From positions 1 to 14,383 of the forward strand of contig LT649760.1 of NCBI GenBank assembly GCA_900128395.1: a stretch of 14,383 nucleotides of DNA. The letters are read 5' to 3'. Below are positions 1 to 9,100 of this stretch, piece after piece; position 1 is the stretch's first letter; every line of letters begins with the position of its first letter. The notes beneath the pieces are model-generated. The model saw only the letters and a list, made by a program, of their open reading frames with translations, was not told the DNA's origin and did not search any database. Both the position numbers and the translations under genes were made by a program. The DNA is from Stramenopiles sp. TOSAG23-2 (lineage: Eukaryota > Sar).

Positions 1-53
1 GGAATTATCATGAGTAAATTAAAAATAAATTATGCGTAAATTAAATTATATAT
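1..53 (+). repeat. Imperfect direct repeat, copy 1
   Basis: This copy shares three words in the same order with 228-285: ggaattatcat, gtaaattaaaaa and tgcgtaaatta. The two copies differ by a short insertion of about nine bases in the second and a few substitutions. The repeat begins exactly at the window edge, so its left boundary is unknown. It may be a degenerate tandem or dispersed repeat; no coding sequence or terminal inverted repeats accompany it. Confidence 0.55.
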
Positions 54-138
54 ATAATTTAATTCAAACGTATTCGTATAATTATCTAAATTAATAGCAT
101 ACAAAGTTCGTACGACGTACAAATATATTAAAATACGT

Positions 139-158
139 ATATATTATATATAATATAT
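139..158. repeat. 20-bp perfect AT palindrome
   Basis: The 20 bases read identically on both strands and consist only of A and T. It could extrude as a cruciform or hairpin, but palindromes of this kind also arise easily in AT-rich spacer DNA. No function is assigned. Confidence 0.6.
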
Positions 159-169
159 GCATATGGCTA

Positions 170-187
170 TCATATGATATCATATGA
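170..187. repeat. 18-bp perfect palindrome (two CATATG boxes)
   Basis: Tcatatgatatcatatga is its own reverse complement and places two CATATG hexamers symmetrically around a central GATATC. It lies 11 bases beyond the AT palindrome at 139-158. The symmetry would suit a dimeric DNA-binding protein, but there is no evidence here that one binds. Confidence 0.6.
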
Positions 188-227
188 GAATATCAACACC
201 CCAGTTATTGTATTCTTTTGAAGAGTA

Positions 228-285
228 GGAATTATCATATGTGTGTAAATTAAAAAATAAGTGCGTATTATTGCGTAAATTATAT
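228..285 (+). repeat. Imperfect direct repeat, copy 2
   Basis: Second copy of the repeat at 1-53, starting 227 bases later with the same ggaattatcat word and ending in tgcgtaaattat. The shared words exceed what random AT-rich sequence would usually give because they include the G/C-containing anchors ggaat and tgcg in matching order. Confidence 0.55.
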
Positions 286-568
286 TTTTTTATGATGCAT
301 ATATCATAAATATTTAGGATTATTTAGAATTATATATGTTATATTATTAGGATGGTTAAAATCTAAGTTATATTATATGATAGCTAATAATTTTTACTTC
401 CCGTGTGGTAAATATTAAAATGCTCAATTACTCTATGCACTATCTCAGGAATCATACAACTTGTATTTGTATAATAATACTTGTATAATAGTATTCATTT
501 CCTTGCTGCCTTGCTCATAAAAAATATCTTGAATGTTGATATGTTGATCCAAATCCTGAAGGAATAAG

Positions 569-616
569 GTAAGTGTGATTATCCAGTTTTGTCCATTTCA
601 AAATATGGTATTTCAG
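569..616 (+). other. Candidate 48-nt intron (GTAAGT...TTTCAG), unproven
   Basis: The donor AAG|GTAAGT matches the eukaryotic consensus, and TTTCAG 42 bases downstream is a good acceptor, giving a short intron of a size known in compact protist genomes. The segment is a multiple of three and has no stop in the frame of the downstream gene, so retention would not break that frame. That also means the open frame itself gives no support for splicing. Neither side is confirmed as coding. Confidence 0.3.
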
Positions 617-670
617 TGCTATGTAATGCTAAAATTGTCTGGTCAAAAAAAACGTATAATAATAATATAG

Positions 671-1762
671 ATAGAGGACTCTTATATTTTGTCATGGTGT
701 TTTCCTTATATTGACAATGAAATTAATTTAGCTGGTTGTCTAAGTCTAGATTTGGGACTTTCAATAAAGTATTTAAATATATGGGGTCAAAAGAAAGTTG
801 CATATCGTCATCATAGATCGAACAATAGAATAAATGACAATAATGATGATGATGATGAGGAGGATGTAGTAGCAGAAGATAATGCAATTGGTACACATTC
901 AAAATATAATAATAAGTATGGCAATAATGATAATAATAATATTGATGATGATGATGATGATGGTAATACTAGGAGTCAAAATATTACATTGTTGGCGAGT
1001 GTAGGAGGATATGCTAAAGATACAAAGCGGTCCATTGCATTTTTTCAAGCATTATTTAAGCACAAGGCATATACTAGTACACAGCAATTTTTATTTATGC
1101 ATGATGACATAGGTAAAATGCCTAAAGAAATTAAAGATATGCTACCATCTGATTTTAACTTGGATGTTGTTCCACACCCAAAAGTAATGTTACCTGATAC
1201 ACCACAAACTTGGCTGCGGCAGTTCGCACAATTAAAGTTTATATCACAATTGTTAGAAAGCGGAAAACGAATGAAATGCAATCCAAATTTGAAATATTAT
1301 ATTACGACGGATAACGATGTTACTATAAATTTTTTGGAAATTGAAAATGTTTTAAATAAATACATGCCATTTTACAAAAATGCAATAGGTGGTACAATAG
1401 TCTATAACTATTTGGATACTGGATATATTGGTGGTGGTGTAATATTTATGACACGTAAAGCAGTATTAACCGTATGTGCCTATATATTAAATATAGGTCA
1501 TTTTCCTGGCTCGTTACTTCCTGGTATTAATAAGTTGAATCCCATGGCGAATGTTGATGTTTATATAGCTGCAATAGTACAAAATTTGGGTGGTGAAATT
1601 ATTCATTTACCAGGTGCTTATACACGATCTTCATATTGTGGGTACCCGCTAGAGTATGTAACGCCACCAATAATTGCGTCACAACACAGTTATGGAGAAG
1701 ATAAACCGACATTGCCACAACATGATGAAGTTTTAGAGTTTATGTTAAATTTTGAAGGTTGA
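671..1762 (+). CDS. GT31/Fringe-like glycosyltransferase, 5' incomplete
   Basis: Probably a Golgi-type glycosyltransferase of the GT31/Fringe fold, transferring a sugar from a nucleotide donor; donor and acceptor cannot be told. The frame is open from just after a TAG at 668-670. Residue numbers here count from a TTG at 689. The first part (about 45-95) is low-complexity, with runs of D and N. The catalytic domain starts near NITLLASVGGYAKDTKR (about 99) and runs to the end. Family landmarks are YYITTDNDVTI (about 205-215) in the place of the DxD metal/nucleotide site; GYIGGGVIFMTRKAV, matching the GG-G loop; and NVDVYIAAIVQNLGG, matching the EDVYxG..LG catalytic motif with the Asp kept and Glu replaced by Val. 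The only in-frame ATG codons from 671 onward start at residue 137, inside the domain, so the true start and any signal anchor lie upstream or in another exon. It converges on the ligase gene. Confidence 0.72.
   Translation: MEDSYILSWCFPYIDNEINLAGCLSLDLGLSIKYLNIWGQKKVAYRHHRSNNRINDNNDDDDEEDVVAEDNAIGTHSKYNNKYGNNDNNNIDDDDDDGNTRSQNITLLASVGGYAKDTKRSIAFFQALFKHKAYTSTQQFLFMHDDIGKMPKEIKDMLPSDFNLDVVPHPKVMLPDTPQTWLRQFAQLKFISQLLESGKRMKCNPNLKYYITTDNDVTINFLEIENVLNKYMPFYKNAIGGTIVYNYLDTGYIGGGVIFMTRKAVLTVCAYILNIGHFPGSLLPGINKLNPMANVDVYIAAIVQNLGGEIIHLPGAYTRSSYCGYPLEYVTPPIIASQHSYGEDKPTLPQHDEVLEFMLNFEG
944..961 (+). repeat. (GAT)6 microsatellite encoding six aspartates
   Basis: Six perfect GAT repeats, in frame with the glycosyltransferase, encode an aspartate run at residues 86-91 just before the catalytic domain. 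A shorter GAT run with the same effect lies near 846-857. Such runs usually form flexible acidic linkers and vary in length between strains. Confidence 0.85.
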
Positions 1763-1826
1763 AAATCGCACTAAATGGCCTGGCAGAAAAAAAAAGGAGA
1801 CGAGAGACGACAGACGACCCAGAGAG

Positions 1827-1832
1827 AATAAA
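1827..1832 (+). promoter_or_regulatory. Candidate poly(A) signal AATAAA for the glycosyltransferase
   Basis: AATAAA lies 65 bases after the TGA stop at 1760-1762, a sensible distance for a polyadenylation signal. The adjoining TTTATT at 1835-1840 reads AATAAA on the other strand, so this spot could also serve a transcript from the right. In AT-rich DNA the hexamer is expected by chance fairly often. Confidence 0.35.
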
Positions 1833-1862
1833 TTTTATTTTTAAAAAAAATATTTTTTATAA

Positions 1863-2006
1863 AAATTATTAATCATATTTAAATTGGATAACGACAATGA
1901 GAAAACATTTAGATTGATTAAAGAATGTGATTTACAACTTTATGAAGGAGGACCTCTTTCATTTAGCTCTGAATCACAGACAGCGGAAACATCTTTTGAA
2001 TACTAA
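1863..2006 (+). other. Possible small exon or gene remnant (47 codons), uncertain
   Basis: Between a TAA at 1860-1862 and a TAA at 2004-2006 there is an open frame without ATG. Its second half has less AT-rich, protein-like composition (…KECDLQLYEGGPLSFSSE…) than the surrounding spacer. It could be a last exon of the glycosyltransferase: joining GAAG at 1754-1757 to the AATGTG after AAAG at about 1922 keeps the frame. But the donor would be a weak GTTGAA, and a poly(A) signal at 1827 argues against it. It may also be a relic or chance. I recognise no domain. Confidence 0.25.
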
Positions 2007-2109
2007 ATAATTTTTACTAAAATTTATAAATCATTTTTGATTTGAGATGTTAATAAACGGGAGTAAAAGAATTTTATATAACATATGAGTAAGAGAAAAA
2101 CATATATAT

Positions 2110-2125
2110 ATACATATATATGTAT
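2110..2125. repeat. 16-bp perfect palindrome in AT-rich spacer
   Basis: Atacatatatatgtat is self-complementary. It sits in the spacer just beyond the ligase stop, within a run of alternating TA, and may form a hairpin in either convergent transcript. No defined role can be given. Confidence 0.5.
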
Positions 2126-2166
2126 TATCATAATACGAAGTATGTACATAAATATCTCATTATATT

Positions 2167-2183
2167 ATACGAACGATTCGTAT
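2167..2183. repeat. Inverted repeat ATACGAA-CGA-TTCGTAT
   Basis: Two perfect 7-base arms separated by three bases lie 44-60 bases past the ligase stop. The arms contain CG, unusual in this AT-rich spacer, which makes the symmetry less likely to be background. It could be a hairpin in the 3' region or a protein-binding site. It is too short for a firm claim. Confidence 0.5.
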
Positions 2184-2226
2184 CACATTACGAACGTACA
2201 TCATCATATATATTCTTTTTTCATTT

Positions 2227-3131
2227 TTAATTCACACTTCCACATACTAAATCTCTAAATTCTTTCCCCGTAAATAATGGCAAAACTTGCCCTGGAATAA
2301 TACATAACAAACCTTGTCGGATTGAAAACGCAAGTTTTTCTAAGCGATAATCGTATCCTGTACCATCTCCATTGGCCAAAGAATCAACTGGTTGACATAA
2401 ATATTCCCAAACCTTCAACGATATATTTAAAGAAAAACTATTACCTGTGCGGATAGCCAAACCTAATAAAATCCCTACACAGATCGCATTCCTTAAATTT
2501 ATGCCACGTTTATTGATCTCAGTAACGATTATGTCAAAGCATGAATCTTGTGCCTGTGGCTCATTGCCATCTCCTGGTCTACCGACAACAAATTCTACGC
2601 CATTACGTAATAAAACAGTTTTAATTGATCGCAATTGTCGGAAAATTGATTCAAGATTTAAATTTCCATGACTTAAGGCTAATCGAATCGTTGGCGGTAT
2701 ACTTGCAGGCCCACTACTAGTAGTACTAGTCTGCTCGATTAAAGATAAAAGCAAATGGTATTTTGTCCATGGAAAAATCAGTGTGCGAAATTGCAAGATT
2801 GCTTGACCACATGACCACTGAGGAGGTGGTGCGCTTGTATTTAAACCATTTAAACTTACGCGTGGTGTATACCCACTTGCACTTAAAGCACACCCATCAC
2901 GCCATAACTCTACCAATGGTAATAACGGCTCAAGTTTGTAGTTAAGCACCAACAATAACGCAGCTAATTGTTTATACTCATCCTCTACTGACTCATAAGG
3001 TATGAACCATGGTTCGCTGGAAGAAGAAATAAGTTTTTCAATGATTGCATGAATATCTTCATGTTTTAAAACTTGTGATATGTCCAATCGATTGAAATTG
3101 TTATTATCGTTACGGTTACTATCTATAGTAC

Positions 3132-3180
<49 letters not shown>

Positions 3181-6100
3181 GCCCATGCGTGAACTGCCTT
3201 CTATGGTTGATGCAGAGGTAGATTTACTCAATAGGGCATTATTTGTTTTTGGGCCCATTGCCATTCGCAATTCTCTACATGATTTTCGACTCCAGGAAGC
3301 TATAGAACCGTCATTCGACATTTTCCACCATAATGCATTGTTACAAACACCTAAAACCACTATCTCCCCTTTCGGTGTATGGACAGTCTCCCCGGGCAAA
3401 AAGCCATAAGCCCGACATGTAATTAAGGATGTATCGACTAGAATGGACTCACCGTCAACACTGCGATACCGTCTTACTCCATTTTTCGACCATTTCTTTA
3501 AAAAATCCAAGACTTCATATTCTAAATGTTTAGAAATAACAATATTCTTTTGAGTGAAATCCTCCTTGTTTCTGCTAACTTGGAACAAACTTTTAAAACA
3601 TTTCACTGTTTCATGCAATGTTTGTAATAATACTCTAGCTAATGAAAACGAATTACGACGCAAGGTGTTATTTGTATTTAATCCCCGTTTATTTGATCCA
3701 TTTTTATCTTTCCTCCTTTTGCCCTCTATTCTATTGGATGCAGTGGAGCTTGTTGGTATCAAGCTTACCTGATCGTCGATATTGTATAATGAAAATGCAG
3801 GGTATATCTCACCAGCGATCCCTTCAACAGCAACACCCAGATCTTTGCCATTTCTACTAAATGCAACAGTTCCACAATCCATATCCAATGTCACGCCAAT
3901 GTGATCCCCTTCACGAAACAATTCACCATAAGTACACATTTTACCTTTATTATGCCAAATTGCTTTATTTGCCAGATATCCCCACCCCTCCCTATCGCTA
4001 CCGACATAATTGTCAGTGGAGCCATTTTCAGTCATGATGCCAACAAAAATATTCTTCGAAACACATTTATCAATATGCACCTCCCAATAATGAACGCCAT
4101 TGCTAAAAGACGTGCTTGCACGGACAGCATTCCACTTTTTATTAACAGTATTCGTCACAACCATATTGCTATTAGTCAATACTAAATTACCACCACATGA
4201 AGTAGGATCAAGCATAAATAAATTTTCAGGTTTCGTATCAACATACGATGGTTTTCCAAGTATCGTGTGTGTCACATTGTTCTCTTCTACGACATCCATT
4301 TCCACACGAAATGCATAGCGACTATCTGCGAGAACACCATTGCAGATCATTGTAGATAAAGTGCGTGGCCTTATGCCAAATCCACCGTAATCCATGATCG
4401 GAACGATGCGTTGCATTTCCAGGCGTTTAAATGTAAATAGATCTTCCCCATCACCATGTGGAGTTGTATTTCCACCATTTGAAAACGGCTGTGATATTTC
4501 TGCCATCGAAATTTCTACTTTGACTGTTTGTTTACTATGTAATTTCGATGCAATATCTTCAGCCGATAATGACCAAGCTAATGCTACTGAAGAAACACCA
4601 ACCTCATCTATTATGACATTAGGGGCTCTTAACGTAGCGAGTAGCTTTTCCATATCCGCCGCTTCCTTCAGCGAAATATGATCATCATCTTTTTTTCCCA
4701 CCTCGGCTTCTTCATCGCTTTTCTCCTCCAACGCAGGAGAAGAATCGTTATTTGTCTCCTTCTTCTTAGTTGTGTTATTAACAACAACGACTCCAGTCTT
4801 AACGGACGTAATTGCTTTGTATTCAATGTCATTATCATCACCATGTATCAGCGCTCTAATCTCTGCACATGACACTAGCAACGCCGTTAAAGAATGTAAA
4901 TATGGGGAACACAATACGCTTTGTTCGCGTTCTTTTCTGTACCGAGATGTGAAGACGCGGACTAAACGATGTTCTCGAGCCGTGCTTAAAAATGCTTTTG
5001 CTGAAGTCATCCACCGCCAGTGTTTCTGGGACGATGAAGAATGTTTTGGGTACATCAATACACAATGATTCAATATTCTTCCAGCTATACGAAACAATAT
5101 ATCTTTCAAGGACATATTTGGTGTAAATGCGGCACGCAATACTGTTGCCAAGACACCCACGCCGAATATTTCATTCAATACAACATGGAAAGAATCTGCT
5201 CGGGATGTTATATCTTCATCGGTATTCTTCCCATTTTTGTTAAAAATTTTGTCTTCCATTTCATCCATAAGTATATTCAGTGCCCATGCAGCCCATATAG
5301 GATTTGGCTGTACCAATGCATCGCTGTCGCATGTTAAAGTCATAATGCTCGATACAAAAGGGTGGATTGGAGGAACAGGCCTAGAAATCCACAACATCCC
5401 ATCGTACTGTCTGGCACGAGCTCGAGTAAAATGTCCAAGTGCTTCATCCACTAGAACAGTTAAAAATAAAGGAGCAGCTGATGAAGAAGTAACATTGTTT
5501 GATGGCATGTTGATATTTTTCTCGTGTTTTCCTTGTACTTTTTGTTGCCCCATTTGAACAGGTGTATTGTTGACAATCTCATTTTCGTTATGCTTATTTA
5601 AAAGGATTTTAAATATTGGTTTCAACAAGTGATGCAACTCGTCAGAGTAGTAAGATTTACTCTTCACTACATGTTGCATAACATTATTTACAATGCAGGG
5701 AACTGGACCACGAAAACGCACTAATTTTAAAAAGTCAACGAACATTAAAATGCACTGAGGACTACTTAAGACTGATCCTAAATGGTATGGAATATTGAAT
5801 GATTTCACGACTTGTTTGCTCTTGCCATCCTCACTGTTGGATAAAACAGTTTTATTTAATACGTGCTGTAATATTGACAATACACTCGCTCTCGAATAAA
5901 TTGTGGACAAAGCACACGATGTTGCCAATGATAGTGCCCATAATTCTTGCTGGTCATCGCAATTGCCAAGCCGATGGAACGGATTTCCCTCCAACTTTTG
6001 ATTGATACGATTCCCAGATTTATTGTTGTCACTTCCATTTGTATTGGAACTGCTACTGTTAGTGCCTGCATTTATTCCACTGTCAGTTCCATCAGAGTTT

Positions 6101-9100
6101 GTTGGCTGTAATACAGAGACAATTTCAGACAGTATTTCCGTGGTAGAATATGCATCATTCGCTACTCGGTTTGAGGATTCAATGCCCATAGAAGATAATT
6201 TTCCACTTATCAATGACATCAAATTTGCATCATTATTTGAGCCACTGCTGTTTTTTACAGTTACTGCACTTAGTCCAAAACCATTGATAATATTTGTCCC
6301 ATAATCATTGCTGCCATTTACTATTGGAGAAGGGAAATATCGCTCCGTGAGAGGTGCATAAATTTCTGTACATTCTTCATCATCAAGCAAATGATCCTCG
6401 AAATTCATTGAAGTACTACCGATACTACCACCTTGAGTTGTTAATGTTGAAAAATTTCTGTTGTTACTAGAATCATTCATCAGTTGTTTTCTCAATTGCC
6501 TTGCAGCTGTATTTTCAGCCACATCTTCAGTCTCATCCCCCTCCTGGTCTTCATCGTCATCATCGTCACTCATATGTTTACTACTGATCTGATTGATTAA
6601 GCTGTAAGGATTATCTTCATCATTATTGCTCAACTGATCTTGTTGTTGCTGCTGCTGCGAGTTCATAGCATCAATTATTTTTTCGTTTTCATCTTGCACA
6701 GAGGCATTTTCCATCTCCATCTTCTCGATGATCCAAGCAATAGCGCTGCTTTCATCCATTACTGAAGTTTGTTGTACGTTTGCAGCGCGTACACACCAGT
6801 CTAACGGGAATCCCATTGTGATTAAAGTATCAACAAGATCCTGACGCTTTATTGCCATTTCTGGGGATGGTATTTTTTCCACAGTTATGCTTTTCTTCTT
6901 ACCTCGGACGCTATTACTTTCCACATTTTTCATTTGCGTCATAGCAGTAACTAGAGCAGAACCTATACTTTCATAGCCTTTAGGAGGCTGATGCATGAAT
7001 TCACTGTACGGCGGGCCGAAATTAAACCTGGCAGCTTGTTGCATGTTGAATGAAGCTGCTGGATATATACCGCCAACACTGTGAAGGGTATTATATGCAA
7101 CGCCCAAATCTTTCCCATTTAGGGTAAAGCGCATTTGCAAGGAATCTAAATTAGCCAAACACCCAATAACATCACCAACTCGCCAACGTACACCATAATC
7201 ACTGCTTGAGCTATTCCATTTCTTGCAGCGATATCCGTCCAATGCCCACGAATGTGGGTGGTCACCAACGCCTTGCCCTCTTTCAGGATCACCTTTATAC
7301 AGAGCATCAGCCCAGCCTATTTGCATCAACCCATCGCTTAGCAAAATCGCTTCGTAGTAATAGCTGCCGCCAACAATAGATCCAGGGGGGTATGATTTTT
7401 TCAAATTTAGCATGCTGCCAACATTGTGTACAGGAAATAAAACTAGTTTACTCAATCTAACAGAAGGAAAGTTGCTTACTGATTCTACGCAATTTGTAGT
7501 GCGATGTATCCTTACCTTTCCTCCTATACGCTCTATACGAGGAACGCATTTATAATCTTCCACAGACAATGGCAACACACCTGAATGCAACCTACCAAAT
7601 GCCTCTTCCGCTATATTTTCAACGGTAGGCACGCTAACCCACGTTGATAGCTTCGTAGAAAGAGCATGGGCATTTGAATACAAAGGTGAAGATTTGATGT
7701 TAGTGTCGCTACCATCAGGCTGTTGAAAATGTCCAAATATACTGTTAGTGGTTCCCATATCCATATCGACACCTATCGTATCTACCGTAGCACTTGATGC
7801 TGCATTTGAAATATCCGTGACACTAGCACGTAATAACCGCGGCAAACAGCCGGTTTCGATCAAATACTTTGCAGCCAATGGTTGTGATAACATAGATGAC
7901 AAAGCTCTCAATGCACGTGAGCGAAGGAAACACAAAATTATATTGTAATTAGTAATTACGGCATCCTCTTCCGTGTTCTTGCCGCTTTCACCTGTAAATC
8001 GAATCCGCTTATTATTTTTGCGGCTTGTTCTATCCACGATGGTTTTGTTTTCCACCCATGGTAATTTGCTATCAGCGCCTGCTGGTTTTGCAGACATCGT
8101 AAACGACGGTACTGGTTTTTTAGGATTCACACCTAAGAAAATTTGTACGACATTGATGAACGATATTATAACATCTTCTTTTACTTCTAATACATTACTA
8201 TTTTCAAATTTTTCCATGTAAACCATTTTTAATAAATTTAACGGCACAGAAAAAATTCGGTGTGGTAATGCACCTTTCCCACTATTACGAAAAGAGCTAC
8301 TTTGCTGCGAGCTTGAAATACCGGTTGGCGCCGTTACTTTTGCCATAGAGGTTTTCCAATCTATGTCTATAATCATGCCCGTGCTTTCGTCTTCTCCCGA
8401 AACGGTTGCCCCGATAAAATCAACGGTAGTTTTTTGAGCCGTTGGGTAGTATACTTTTGCACCAATATATGGTTGCTCAATCAAACCACCCAATACATAA
8501 ATACCACTGATAGCGTCGACAATAATGTCCCGGTTCGAGCTCCAATCGAAAGCAGTAGAATTTATCACAGATTCCGTTTTCTCAAAGTTCAAATATTTTA
8601 ACAAGAACTCCGTTAATTGAACAAAACTAGTTTTCATGCACTCTGAAATCACCTTTGACCAATGTTCAGACATTAAAAGTTGCCTTAATAATCCGACTAT
8701 ACCTGTTGTTAAAGCTGATCTGTCCGCGAGCGAACTTTTATGATGTGAATAATACAAGTTTGTACCATCTTGGTTACTAGTGACTTGAGAAAACAAACAA
8801 GAGGAAGACAAAATAGAACCATTGCTTGCCGATTCATAACCAGAGCGGAAGGAAGATGGCAAAAAGTGTGCAAGAACTGAATTGATAGTCGCAGGCAAGC
8901 CATTGTGTGATTCATCTACGTCGCAAAACCAAGATATACCAATGATCTGACTTAAGTACTTCCAAAGTCCACTAGCAGTTCGACTAGCTTTCGCAGCTTT
9001 TAAGCCGCTTCCGACTGTTGCAGACATAGTTGGTACCTGAACGCTCAAAGGTTTTACAAAAGGTAGGCTTTGCTTCAGAAATTTTAATATGCTACGTTGG

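Larger units (their letters stand above)
1..604. other. AT-rich non-coding region upstream of the glycosyltransferase frame
   Basis: This stretch is strongly AT-rich and dense with stops in all frames, and I found no convincing exon in it. It holds an imperfect direct repeat (1-53 and 228-285), two perfect palindromes (139-158 and 170-187) and many TA steps. A consensus splice-donor string, AAG followed by GTAAGT, lies at 566-574 near its right end and may mark an upstream exon of the + strand gene. However, the frames leading into it close within about 30 bases (TGA at 537, TGA at 557, TAA at 565), so any such exon would be tiny or untranslated. Promoter elements cannot be told apart from background in DNA this AT-rich. 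Confidence 0.6.
1763..2226. other. AT-rich convergent intergenic spacer
   Basis: This lies between the 3' ends of the two convergent reading frames. It contains a purine-rich patch at about 1786-1830, the candidate poly(A) signals, a 47-codon open frame on the + strand (1863-2006), and very AT-rich DNA with inverted repeats at 2110-2125 and 2167-2183. I translated the minus strand looking for the missing HECT C-lobe and saw nothing resembling it. Confidence 0.6.

Noticed and set aside
541-567. Short ATG-led frame (MLIQILKE) ending at the GTAAGT string
   Set aside because: Eight codons only; it is no more than a possible upstream ORF and has no supporting context.
654-670. Possible 17-nt mini-intron GTATAATAATAATATAG removing the TAG before the glycosyltransferase
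   Set aside because: Removal of 17 bases shifts the frame and soon reaches TGA, so it does not rescue the gene.
1045-1281. 78-codon minus-strand frame opposite the glycosyltransferase, first considered as the missing HECT exon
   Set aside because: It shows no HECT C-lobe features, and the opposite strand carries a conserved glycosyltransferase core.
2236-2244. GTATGT inside the LVCGS codons as a strong splice donor
   Set aside because: Using it would remove the conserved VCGS residues, which match the HECT family well, so they are more likely coding.
3080-3409. + strand frame with a long leucine run resembling a membrane segment
   Set aside because: The leucines come from reading the ATT/AAT microsatellite on the other strand as TTA codons. 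It is a shadow of the asparagine run.
8709-8915. Minus-strand frames such as this one and 9576-9770 or 10299-10556 in a second frame
   Set aside because: They overlap the ligase in another frame, are short, and have no domain. They are chance frames inside a real coding region.
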